Below, in pieces: positions 45,468 to 54,707 of a DNA stretch of 64,000 nt. This stretch comes from Planctomycetes bacterium UBA1146 (GTDB lineage: Bacteria > Planctomycetota > UBA8108 > UBA1146), in the NCBI GenBank assembly GCA_002311345.1, contig DCAA01000026.1, positions 183,655-247,654 on the forward strand, written 5' to 3'. Numbering within the stretch: the stretch's first letter is position 1; every line of letters starts with the position of its first letter. Made by a program: the position numbers and the translations under genes. The notes under the pieces are model-generated. The model saw nothing but the letters and a program-made list of their open reading frames with translations. It did not search any database and had not been told where the DNA came from.

Positions 45468-48400
45468 TCAACGGGCAACCAGTTTCACCCGAATACTGAG
45501 CATCTCCCCGTCGCGCTCGATTTTCACGACCACCTCGGCTCCCGGTTCCAGTTGCCGCAACAATTGCGCGTAACCACGCAAGTCAGTGATCTGCTCGTCG
45601 TCGATGGCAAGAAGGCGATCCCCGGCACGTAAACCGGACCGTGCTGCCGGTGAATCCTCGACCACATCGTCGATCCTCACCCCCGGGCCGGTGTCGGTGA
45701 AATCGGGGACGGTACCGAGCATCACCCTTCGCCCCTGCTGGGGCTGAGCCGGATTTGGATCCCTGTGCTGTCCCACCCCGAGGGTGGAGGTCAGCGCATC
45801 CGGGCGCTCGGAGAGATACAACAGCGCTTCCCTCAACCAGGTGGCGACCGAAACCAGCCCCTGGGCATCGATCTTGTCGGAGGTGTCGCTTGGTCGATGG
45901 TAATCCTGATGTGCGCCGGTGGTGAGCTGGATGCCGGGGATACCGATCTCGTGGAAAGGAACCTGATCGGACCCACCGGGATCATCCTTGACCGCCGTAG
46001 AGAGCACTGCGGTGGTGAACCCGATCCCGCGGACGATATGGACCCACTCGGTCGCGGTGCCGGTTCCCAGTGCCAGCAACTCTCCTTCTGCGAGCCGACC
46101 GACAGCATCGACGCTGATCACCGCCAGCGCCCGTGCGGCGGGCCACTTCTCCATCGACTCGATGTAACGGCGGGCTCCTCGTAATCCCCACTCCTCGGCA
46201 CTGGTGGCGACGAAGACGAGGGTCCGTGCTGGGCGATGGGTACCGGAGATGATCCGAGCCGTCTCGAGCATCACCGCCACACCGGAGGCATTGTCGTCGG
46301 CTCCGGGGTGGATCCTTCCTTCATTCCCCGATCGAACATCGGGCCAACCTCGACCTAGATGATCAACATGCGCGAGAACCACCACCGATTGTCCCGTCAA
46401 GGCTTCGTCGGTCCCGGGAATCACGCCGATGACATTTCGCAATGTCGGTTCTTTCCTGGTTCGATTACGCAGTTCCTCTTCACTCCAGGAGTCGAAGAAA
46501 CTGCCGTCCGGTGCTCCCGGTTGTAAACCGATCTCCTCGAAGCGATCCGCCACCCACTGGGTCGCTTGCTCCAGACCCACCGAACCGTTTTCTCGTCCCT
46601 CCAGTTGCGGATCGGCAAGCCAACGGACATCGGAAATCATTCGATCGCCATCAAGAACCGGGCCAGGCCGTGCGAGAGGTTCACGTGCATCTTCGATCTG
46701 GGCGACCCGGATTCCCTTCGCCGTCCAGGAGAGGGCAGAAGTGTCAGTCTCCCATTCACCCTTGGCCACGTTGGTCGGTTCCTCGCCCTGGAACAGCAGA
46801 TAGGAATACTTGCCATAGTGAGGCAGTTTTCGCGCCAGACCGGAAATCGCCGCCTCCTTGTAACAACGGATCAACCCCACCGTGAGGTCTTCATCGTCGG
46901 GATGACGCGCCACCTGGATTCCAGAGTGATCCCATTGGAATAATTGTGGCCCTACATCCGTGGGCTTCATCGTCGGGAGTATCCATGTGGCATAACTAAG
47001 ACTGAATTTCTCTAACATCCCCTTCTGGAGGGCCGCCTTCCGCAAGGTCTCATTCGCCACACCCATGGTCGGCTCGCCAAGGATCCAGACCGCTCTATCC
47101 GGCGGGATCTCTTCCAGTTCGGTGTCGAGGACGATGCGAACATCCCCATCGGTAGCCCAGGATTCGGCCAGCGCTCGCCATGCCTCGAGTCTCGGGCTGA
47201 GAGAAGGCAGGACGATCAGCTGGGAAGAGGCGCCAAAGATGTCGCCGATGGTCGGTGGAGTCTCCGATTGATCGAGTTGACGAAACACATCGAAAAAAGG
47301 ATCGACCTTCACGGCAACTAGTTGCCCTGCCACCTCGAAGGACTGCTGTCGGGGAACCGTTGCATCGTCTCCGGGAGCAAACTCGAGAATCTGTTGCTGC
47401 CACCAGGAAGAAGTCGCCAGTTGATAGTGAACCGGAACCCGGACCCGATACGGGTCCTGCTCCTGAATCTGCTCGATGACGATCTTCGACATCTCCTCGC
47501 CCGGCTGCACTACAAGTCGAATCTGCGGGGCTCCGGTGCCCTCGATCCACGATCTCGCCCAATCACCCAGATCGGTTCCTGCGGCATCTCCGATGCAGGC
47601 GACGATGTCATCGAAGGAAGCGCGCCGGTGCATGAAATCGGCGAAAAAACTCTGAAGCCCCTGCTTGAACGCTTCCTCACCAACGCTGCGGCGAATCATG
47701 TGCCACAACATCAGGCACTTGCCGTATCCCACCGCCTCGGTGGCACCCGAGTGGCGACTACGAAATTCGCGAAGCGGAAAATCGAGGCCCTCCTGGACGT
47801 AGGATCCGAACTTCTTCAGCACATCGCGTCGGTACTCGGCCCCTCTGCCCTCACCTTCCTTCATCAGGTGATCGGCGAGATAAGCGGTGAGCCCTTCGCA
47901 CCAGTTACCGCCCGGATAATCGACGTACACCGAGTTCCCCCACCAGTTGTGGAGGACCTCGTGCGGATAGGATGACCTCAAGATGAAGGGCAGCCGGATC
48001 ACCTGTGGACCCAGCAAGGTAAAAGAGGGCATGCCATAGCCGCTCTCCCAGAAATTCTCGACCAGCGCAAACTTCGAGTAGGGATAGGGGCCGATCAGTT
48101 GGGCGTACATGTCGACGTATTGCACCGTCGCTTCCAGGTACCTCGCTGCAAGATTCGGATCCTCATCACGAAGAAATACCAGCGCTTCGACCAGGGGAGT
48201 GATCTTCTTGTACTCGTGAAATCTGGCCGCGACGAGAAAGACCTCTTCCTGGGGAAGTTCGCAATCCCAGCGCACGGTGGTGCGGTCCGCGCCAGTCTCC
48301 TTGTTTCGCCGGGAGCCCTGACTCACCGCATCCCAGCCGGCGGGAAGATTCACCTCCAACGAGAAGGTGACCAACACGCCCTCCGGATGAGGCAACCACG

Positions 48401-48851
48401 AGCTGGCTCCTGCCAGGTACACACCGCGCTCCTCGATGGTTCCAGGTGTTGAGGAAAAGGACCTTCCGGCACCGGAAGCGACCTGCTCCAGATCTTCCCG
48501 GATCACACCGCGAGCGGAGATGAACACCGGCAAGTCGTCAGCCAACTCTTCTGGTACCGTCACTCTCCAGATTTTTCGGCTCACCGGTCTCTGGGGATCG
48601 AGTCCGGATCCCCCCTGCTGCTCGGTCTGGGTCACGAGAGTCAGGCTTCCCTGGGATTCGAGTCGAGGCGTGATGCCCGAATGGAGTCCAAACTCGAATT
48701 GTTTCCCCAACCGTTCGAGGGACACCTGCCAGGAGATGGAGCCGGCAGACGGATCGAGGGTCACCTCGGCCACAAGATGAGGATGTAGTACAGGGACTTC
48801 CTGCACCGGAAGGCACCAGATCAGGCTGCCAAATAGCAGGGTAATGGACAT
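45468..48851 (-). CDS. M1-like / M28 / PDZ peptidase fusion
   Basis: A 1127-residue exported protein (signal MSITLLFGSLIWCLPV). Residues 1-500 are M1-like, with HEVLH at 297-301 and a second glutamate at 319 (NWCEGLTAY), 17 residues apart instead of the common 18, and no GAMEN exopeptidase motif. Residues about 740-1015 are an M28 aminopeptidase: ligands His828, Asp852, Glu886/Glu887, Asp915 and His985 are present. Residues 1045-1127 are a PDZ domain. Both active sites look intact. Convergent with metH; divergent from the kinase gene. Confidence 0.88.
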   Translation of the reverse strand: MSITLLFGSLIWCLPVQEVPVLHPHLVAEVTLDPSAGSISWQVSLERLGKQFEFGLHSGITPRLESQGSLTLVTQTEQQGGSGLDPQRPVSRKIWRVTVPEELADDLPVFISARGVIREDLEQVASGAGRSFSSTPGTIEERGVYLAGASSWLPHPEGVLVTFSLEVNLPAGWDAVSQGSRRNKETGADRTTVRWDCELPQEEVFLVAARFHEYKKITPLVEALVFLRDEDPNLAARYLEATVQYVDMYAQLIGPYPYSKFALVENFWESGYGMPSFTLLGPQVIRLPFILRSSYPHEVLHNWWGNSVYVDYPGGNWCEGLTAYLADHLMKEGEGRGAEYRRDVLKKFGSYVQEGLDFPLREFRSRHSGATEAVGYGKCLMLWHMIRRSVGEEAFKQGLQSFFADFMHRRASFDDIVACIGDAAGTDLGDWARSWIEGTGAPQIRLVVQPGEEMSKIVIEQIQEQDPYRVRVPVHYQLATSSWWQQQILEFAPGDDATVPRQQSFEVAGQLVAVKVDPFFDVFRQLDQSETPPTIGDIFGASSQLIVLPSLSPRLEAWRALAESWATDGDVRIVLDTELEEIPPDRAVWILGEPTMGVANETLRKAALQKGMLEKFSLSYATWILPTMKPTDVGPQLFQWDHSGIQVARHPDDEDLTVGLIRCYKEAAISGLARKLPHYGKYSYLLFQGEEPTNVAKGEWETDTSALSWTAKGIRVAQIEDAREPLARPGPVLDGDRMISDVRWLADPQLEGRENGSVGLEQATQWVADRFEEIGLQPGAPDGSFFDSWSEEELRNRTRKEPTLRNVIGVIPGTDEALTGQSVVVLAHVDHLGRGWPDVRSGNEGRIHPGADDNASGVAVMLETARIISGTHRPARTLVFVATSAEEWGLRGARRYIESMEKWPAARALAVISVDAVGRLAEGELLALGTGTATEWVHIVRGIGFTTAVLSTAVKDDPGGSDQVPFHEIGIPGIQLTTGAHQDYHRPSDTSDKIDAQGLVSVATWLREALLYLSERPDALTSTLGVGQHRDPNPAQPQQGRRVMLGTVPDFTDTGPGVRIDDVVEDSPAARSGLRAGDRLLAIDDEQITDLRGYAQLLRQLEPGAEVVVKIERDGEMLSIRVKLVAR

Positions 48852-48986
48852 TCGAAGCCTTTCTCGATTCCTGGCGAGATGTTATCCGGCTGGCTCTTCC
48901 CGGTCCATGTTGACTCTCGCTCCCTCACACCTTCTCATCGGGGGACGCGGTGACGGGGAAAATCTGCCGTACTCGGGGAGCCTTGC

Positions 48987-51386
48987 ATGAAGAAGATCGA
49001 TCAGTTGTTTCTGAAAGCCGCCCACAAGAAAGGGCTGCTCGATGACGCAGGAGTGACACAGATTGCAGATTCCCTGACCGAAGAGGGAGATGCAGCCTCT
49101 GCTGCGGTCGCGGCTGGCTTGATGACCCAGGGGCAGTCGCAACGACTTCTCACCAGCATCGAGTCCTCGGTGCCACCCGAAGGAATTCCAGGATACGAAA
49201 TCCTTTCTCCGATCGGTAGGGGTGCTACCAGTACTGTGTGGAAGGCACGGCAAGAATCTCTAGGAAAGATCGTTGCGCTGAAGATCTTATCGACCTCCAT
49301 CTCGAGCACGACCCAACCGGAACAATTGATCTCGGAGGCACGAAATGCTGCCCTGCTCAATCATCCCCACATCGTTCATGCACTCGATGCTGGAGTCTCG
49401 AATGGAAATTGCTGGTTCGCGATGGAACTCGTCGAGGGAGAAACTCTCCAGCAACAACTGACACGTAGAGGAGCACTCTCCGAACGTGAAGTGATTGAAC
49501 TGGCACTTTGTTTGACCAAGGGTCTTGCGCATGCCCACAATGCAGGACTTCTGCATAGAGATCTGAAGCCCGCAAATATCCTGATTTCCGAAGATGGTAT
49601 CCCCAAGATCACAGATCTCGGACTCGCTCTCGCCGAGCATGAAGTGATGGAACTCGATAGTTCCGAGAAAAGGAAAGGTACTCCTCATTACATCTCTCCT
49701 GAGCAGATAAAAGGCGAGACTCTCGATGTACGTACTGATCTCTACTCGCTTGGTGCAACCCTGTATCACTGCCTCACCGGACAACCTCCTTTCCAGGGAA
49801 AGACGAACCACGAAATCCTGAAAAAGCACATTCAGGAAGAAGTGATCCCCGTCGCTACCATTTCTTGTAAGGAAACACCTCTCGATGCCATCGTCGAGAA
49901 ACTCCTTTCGAAGACGCCAGATCAACGATTCGCAACCGCAGACCAGTTGATCGCAGCGCTCGAAAATGCATCGGGCAACGAAAGCACGGGAACTCCCACC
50001 GCTCCTCGACGAGGCCGATCCAAGATCCACGTGATCTCTGCAACAAACAGAAAGAGGGTCGTGGGAGGCGCCTCCAGAGCATCCCTCCACAGTCGCAAGA
50101 CCATGATGACGAAGATCGGGATCGGTGCTGGTCTTGTCATCTCAGCACTACTGATTCTCTCCGCTTTTTCCAAGGCGAATGAAGGATCTCCCGATTTCGG
50201 GACGACTCTCGCTGACCACAGGTCGTTGATAGCCCAGCAAAAAATAGAAAAACGAATGGACGAATCGGAAAAGGACAGGAAACGTCAAGAGGAGTCCGCA
50301 CAGACGCTGCTCGATTCCATCCTGGCTCAGGATCAGGAACTGCGAATTCGGGCTCTTCGAAAAGCACTACGGTCTTACGGCGCAACACGAGTTGCAGTAC
50401 AGATGACCGTTGAGCTGGATCGAGCCCAGGGTGAAATTGTCCAGTCCCGGCAGGCAGATGCACGGACCATCCTGGAAGAGGCCCGTACGATGGCCTCCGC
50501 TGGAAAACTGTGGGGCGCGGTAAAGCTACTCGATGAGAGACCACGATCTGCTCGACGCGATCAGGACCTCAATAATGAGATCGAAATATTGCTCTCTGTC
50601 TGGGAAGAAGAAATCGATTCTCGATTTCTGCAGGACCGACAAAAGATCGATTTTCTGCGCAGCAAGAGAGAATACAGCGAGGCCCTCACACTCATCGACG
50701 AGATCGAGCAATACGCTGATCCAGACACCATTGCGGAATTGACAGGTCTGCGGGAACAGATCATCGCAGCACGTACTGAACTTGCTCGTGTGGAGGCAGA
50801 ACGGCGGCGAACAGAGGAACTGCGCAAGTACATGGAGATCTGGCCCCGGTACAAGGATCTCGCCCTCGAGCGAGATTTCAAGGGGATGATCAGTGTCTCG
50901 GTGGGCCTGGAGGCTGAACTGATCGTGGCAGAAGTGAAGAACCGGATCGAAATCGATCTGCTTGCTTTTGGGGTGCTCGACAAATTCATCAAGGAGGCAC
51001 TACAGGAACTTCGAGAGAAGGGTGAGGACGGCAAGGAAGTTGTCGTGGAACGCATCCCACTCGGAGAAAGCACCCGCAACCGCAAAGATCGGGGTGTGGT
51101 GGATCGCATCGATACAGTTCACGTGTGGATTCGCCTCACCGCCGAGCGAGCTGTAATTCCGCTAAAAATCAGCGAGATCACCGATGCGTTCCTGTTCGAT
51201 CAGGTCGCCGAGAGACATGGCAGTAGTAGCCCCGATTACCTGATCCCCATGGGGATTCTATCGATATATCGAGGGCTCGAGGATGTCGCGGAAGAGAACT
51301 TCAAAATCGTCGAAGAAAAAGGAACGCGCCCCGATACATGGATCGAACTTCTGAACTGGGTGAAAAAGAACGTCACTAACCCCTGA
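48987..51386 (+). CDS. Transmembrane Ser/Thr protein kinase with coiled-coil tail
   Basis: A 799-residue PknB-like kinase. An unusual N-terminal segment of about 65 residues precedes the kinase domain (residues about 68-330), which has IGRGATSTVWKA, VALKIL, HRDLKPANIL, ITDLGLAL (DLG in place of DFG) and GTPHYISPEQ. A membrane helix follows near 374-394 (IGIGAGLVISALLILSAF), then a long coiled-coil tail that is probably outside the membrane. The ATG at 48987 follows GGGGAGC weakly. It ends one base before the stop of the convergent gene. Substrates unknown. Confidence 0.88.
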   Translation: MKKIDQLFLKAAHKKGLLDDAGVTQIADSLTEEGDAASAAVAAGLMTQGQSQRLLTSIESSVPPEGIPGYEILSPIGRGATSTVWKARQESLGKIVALKILSTSISSTTQPEQLISEARNAALLNHPHIVHALDAGVSNGNCWFAMELVEGETLQQQLTRRGALSEREVIELALCLTKGLAHAHNAGLLHRDLKPANILISEDGIPKITDLGLALAEHEVMELDSSEKRKGTPHYISPEQIKGETLDVRTDLYSLGATLYHCLTGQPPFQGKTNHEILKKHIQEEVIPVATISCKETPLDAIVEKLLSKTPDQRFATADQLIAALENASGNESTGTPTAPRRGRSKIHVISATNRKRVVGGASRASLHSRKTMMTKIGIGAGLVISALLILSAFSKANEGSPDFGTTLADHRSLIAQQKIEKRMDESEKDRKRQEESAQTLLDSILAQDQELRIRALRKALRSYGATRVAVQMTVELDRAQGEIVQSRQADARTILEEARTMASAGKLWGAVKLLDERPRSARRDQDLNNEIEILLSVWEEEIDSRFLQDRQKIDFLRSKREYSEALTLIDEIEQYADPDTIAELTGLREQIIAARTELARVEAERRRTEELRKYMEIWPRYKDLALERDFKGMISVSVGLEAELIVAEVKNRIEIDLLAFGVLDKFIKEALQELREKGEDGKEVVVERIPLGESTRNRKDRGVVDRIDTVHVWIRLTAERAVIPLKISEITDAFLFDQVAERHGSSSPDYLIPMGILSIYRGLEDVAEENFKIVEEKGTRPDTWIELLNWVKKNVTNP

Positions 51387-51986
51387 TCAATTATCGAGTA
51401 GAGGCGAGATCCGCTCCCAGTCACCGGGGTCATCGATATCTTCCAGGAGAAGTGCGTTTTCGCTGACGACGTGTTGAATCCGCATGTCATCGGACGAAAT
51501 CAGGGCTCGGAGATGGGGAGGACCAGCCTTTTCCAGCAACCTCCTTGCCTTCTCACGTCTCAGCAACAGCGGATGCCCTCGCTTCAGCTGGTGAGATACC
51601 ACCCATGCATCAAAAGCATCTCCATCGCGCCGGTAAGACTCGATGAGATCGGAGACATCTCCCGCCCGCACACCCGCTACATCGACCGGATGAATCAGAA
51701 TCGCGTCCCACTCGCCAGGAAATCTCAGGGCAACACGGATGCTACTGATCGGTCCATCTGTGGGATCCTCATTGACGATCGACAGGACTCCTATTCGTTT
51801 CGATTCCGTCTCGATCAGCTCCTGGTGAGTCCCCCCGCAAACAACCAACAACTCATCACACCCCCCGGAAGAAAGAGCAAATGACACTCTCTCCAGTACC
51901 GTACGATCCTGGTACTCCAGTAGTGCCTTGGGTGAACCAAATCGACTCGACTCTCCGGCAGCGATGATGACTCCACGGACCCTCAC
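51387..51986 (-). CDS. MocA/MobA-like nucleotidyltransferase
   Basis: A 199-residue nucleotidyltransferase with the family start VIIAAGESSRFGSPKALLE and the ligand block HPVDVAGVRAGDVSDLIE. MocA transfers CMP to molybdopterin; similar MobA adds GMP. Assignment to one or the other is not certain. The GTG at 51986 overlaps the stop of the helicase gene (GTGA) with GAGGAG upstream, so they are co-translated. Its 3' end abuts the kinase gene with no spacing. Confidence 0.8.
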   Translation of the reverse strand: MRVRGVIIAAGESSRFGSPKALLEYQDRTVLERVSFALSSGGCDELLVVCGGTHQELIETESKRIGVLSIVNEDPTDGPISSIRVALRFPGEWDAILIHPVDVAGVRAGDVSDLIESYRRDGDAFDAWVVSHQLKRGHPLLLRREKARRLLEKAGPPHLRALISSDDMRIQHVVSENALLLEDIDDPGDWERISPLLDN

Positions 51987-54541
51987 TGGAGCGACTCCTC
52001 GATCTCCTCTTCTGCGAAGAAGGCCTCGAGAGAGGTTCGAACATCCACCCATGGGCCCTCCGACCGACTGCAGTCCGGAAGACTATCGATGAAGCGTTTG
52101 CCATAGGGTCGCCGGACGATCCTGGTATCGGCGATCACTACCACTCCACGATCATCGACGGTACGAATCAATCGTCCAAATCCCTGCCTCAGTCCGAGAA
52201 CCGCCCTCGGCAGGGCCAGGTGAGCAAACGGACTCTTGCCGCGGGATTTCAGTTCCTCGGCACGACCTTGTTCGAGAGGATGATGAGGTATTCTGAAAGG
52301 GAGCCTCGTGATGAAGACACAAGAGAGCGCTCCTCCGGGTACATCGATCCCTTCCCAGTACGACTGGTTTCCCAGCAATACCGCTCGCCCGGATGCAACA
52401 AATCTGCGCAGCAGTTCACTCCTGGGCTGCTCCCCTTGAACCAACAACGGCATACCAAGTGCCTGAAAACTGTCGCGCACACGTTGGGCTATACGCCGTA
52501 AGAATCTGTGAGAGGTAAACAGTCCGAAGGTTCTTCCGCTGGCCACTCGCGCCGTATCCACGATCATCTCAGCGATACGCTGCTCGTAACCTGATCTGTC
52601 TGGTTCGGGAACATCCGTGGGAAGACCGAGCAAGACCTGCCTCTTCCATTCGAAAGGAGATGAGAAATTTTCCAGTCGAAGTCTCCCCCTCTCGACCCGT
52701 TCCCATCCGAGCCGATCCGCGAGAAAACTCCACGACTCTCCCACCCTGAGCGTCGCACTGGTCTGGATCACCGTGGCAACTGGCCGATACAGGTGTTCTG
52801 CAAGCAGTTCATCGACACGTAGAGGCGCCGCTTTCACGACGATCTGCTTGTGAGGTTGGGTGGTCATCTCGACCCACGGCTGGATTCCTCCTGCTGCCCC
52901 GAGGACAAAATCGATTGAAGAGATCTGCTCCACCACTGACCGGATCGCCGCCCTCAATTCCGCAACTGCAGCCTGAAACTCAACCTCGGGCTCGAACGGG
53001 GACTCCTCCAGCAATTCCGCACATCGCTGCAACAACCCCCGGAGATCATCCAGGCTGTCTTTTGCATCGATGAGGGGAGGGGAGACCACCGTCATCGGGA
53101 GCATTCCATCTCGTTCACCGATCCGCGCCATCAATGAACCATCACGTCCTTGGGTATCCCCCACGAGTTGTGCCGCGTCGCGAATTCGGTTCTCGAGTCT
53201 CTCCAGCGCCGTTTCGATCTCCTGTCGAACCGATTTCACACGAGGCATCACTTCCATCGAGAGTAGTTCATGCGCCTCTGCTTGCTGATGTCGGCCGAGA
53301 TGACCTCTTAGCCACGGGATACGACCTCTCTCTTGGCTGTTTTTCTTGCGAGGAGAAACCAGCCTACCGAGCACCTGGAGGAGACCTTTCCGTGAAACTT
53401 CCGCACCGAGGTGATGGCAGGCGACTTCCTCCAGATGGTGTGCCTCGTCGAAGATGATTCGCTGATATCCCGGAATCACCAGGTCGCTATCGAAATCCCC
53501 GGAAGAACGACGCAGTTTGAGATCAGCAAAGAGAAGATGATGGTTGACCACCACCACATGGGCGCCAAACGACTTGCGACGCGCCTCGTAATAGAAACAG
53601 GTGCGGTAATGCGGGCAACGCGCCTTGAGAGATTGATCGGATGTAGACTGGAAGTCGGACCAGATCTCGTCAGGAACCTCCCCCGGCATCTCTTGCCTAG
53701 TCCCCTGCTTCGCTTCGCGCAGACGATCGATGACATCAGCAACCCAACTCTCTCGCTCCTCGCCTTCAGCAAAGATCTCGGGTTCGGATGCAACCTGTTG
53801 TGTTTTTCGACGACAGGCGTAATTGCCCCGACCCTGGATGAGAGCGTATCGAAAATCGATGCCGAGAACCCTATGGAGTGTGGGGAGATCGCGATGAACC
53901 AGTTGTTCTCCAAGCGGAATTGTGGCAGTCGAGACCACAACGCGACTGTGGTTTTTCACCGCCCACAGGATTGCCGGCACCAGGTAGGCATAGGACTTTC
54001 CGACTCCTGTTCCCGCCTCGAGTGCCGCAACATCTCCATCATTGAGAGCACGAGCTACTGATTTCGACATCTCAACCTGGCCAGGTCTCTCCTCGAAATC
54101 TGGAATGGAACTGGAGAAGACCCCGCCGGAACAGAAGATATCTTCGATCTCCTTTTCCTCCACCGGAGATTCTTCCTGCTCAGGAAATGGTTCGACAACC
54201 CGGTTCACCCTGCCGCCGTCATTACTGACGATGAAAAAACCCAGTCGACGAGCACCCGCTTCCGCTGCGATGGAGAGATCTGCCGGACTCGGCGTCAGAT
54301 CGCCGCCGGGATGGTTGTGGATGAGAACCTGGAACCCCTCCTCTGCCCGAGACAGAAAAACGGGTACTGCAGTAGACGACCCGCGCGCCACTACCAGGGT
54401 CTCGTCGAGCAAACCTTGATCATCGATGCGACCAAGGAAGAAGACCTCGTTATCGCCCGCTTTCTCGATCTCGTCGGAGATTTTCTGGCGGATCCCAGGA
54501 GCAAAGAGAGGAGTGCTGTCGAGTCCTTCGGTCCAGCTCAA
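51983..54541 (-). CDS. DinG-type helicase with N-terminal JAMM domain
   Basis: An 852-residue protein. Residues 1-120 contain a JAMM/RadC-like metal motif, H75-x-H77-x7-S85-x2-D88 (IHNHPGGDLTPSPADLS). Residues from about 155 on are a superfamily 2 helicase like DinG: Walker A EAGTGVGKSY, DEAH at IIFDEAHHLEE, and the C-terminal motif VI region LRQGFGRLIRT. DinG/XPD enzymes bind a 4Fe-4S cluster; here C243, C309 and C315 are present but the fourth position (304) is Ser. The start is TTG at 54541 with GGAGGGGG upstream. The MocA-like gene is coupled downstream. Confidence 0.85.
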   Translation of the reverse strand: MSWTEGLDSTPLFAPGIRQKISDEIEKAGDNEVFFLGRIDDQGLLDETLVVARGSSTAVPVFLSRAEEGFQVLIHNHPGGDLTPSPADLSIAAEAGARRLGFFIVSNDGGRVNRVVEPFPEQEESPVEEKEIEDIFCSGGVFSSSIPDFEERPGQVEMSKSVARALNDGDVAALEAGTGVGKSYAYLVPAILWAVKNHSRVVVSTATIPLGEQLVHRDLPTLHRVLGIDFRYALIQGRGNYACRRKTQQVASEPEIFAEGEERESWVADVIDRLREAKQGTRQEMPGEVPDEIWSDFQSTSDQSLKARCPHYRTCFYYEARRKSFGAHVVVVNHHLLFADLKLRRSSGDFDSDLVIPGYQRIIFDEAHHLEEVACHHLGAEVSRKGLLQVLGRLVSPRKKNSQERGRIPWLRGHLGRHQQAEAHELLSMEVMPRVKSVRQEIETALERLENRIRDAAQLVGDTQGRDGSLMARIGERDGMLPMTVVSPPLIDAKDSLDDLRGLLQRCAELLEESPFEPEVEFQAAVAELRAAIRSVVEQISSIDFVLGAAGGIQPWVEMTTQPHKQIVVKAAPLRVDELLAEHLYRPVATVIQTSATLRVGESWSFLADRLGWERVERGRLRLENFSSPFEWKRQVLLGLPTDVPEPDRSGYEQRIAEMIVDTARVASGRTFGLFTSHRFLRRIAQRVRDSFQALGMPLLVQGEQPRSELLRRFVASGRAVLLGNQSYWEGIDVPGGALSCVFITRLPFRIPHHPLEQGRAEELKSRGKSPFAHLALPRAVLGLRQGFGRLIRTVDDRGVVVIADTRIVRRPYGKRFIDSLPDCSRSEGPWVDVRTSLEAFFAEEEIEESLQ

Positions 54542-54633
54542 GTCAGAGCCCCCTCCCCAGGATGGTGAGAAGCATCTTCGTCGGCGCCCACCTCTACGGC
54601 AAGCCTACCTGTACCATTTCCCGGGATGAGAAA

Positions 54634-54669
54634 ACTCCCTGCCAGGAATCGAGATTCCTGGCAGGGAGT
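54634..54669 (-). terminator. Strong intrinsic terminator after the dockerin-like gene
   Basis: A perfect 16-pair stem (ACTCCCTGCCAGGAAT with its complement) with a four-base loop, followed on the minus strand by TTTTCTC. It lies 39 bases downstream of the stop codon. Confidence 0.9.
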
Positions 54670-54707
54670 CGCTCTCGACCGAAGTCCACTACCGTTGGGT
54701 ACGGGCC

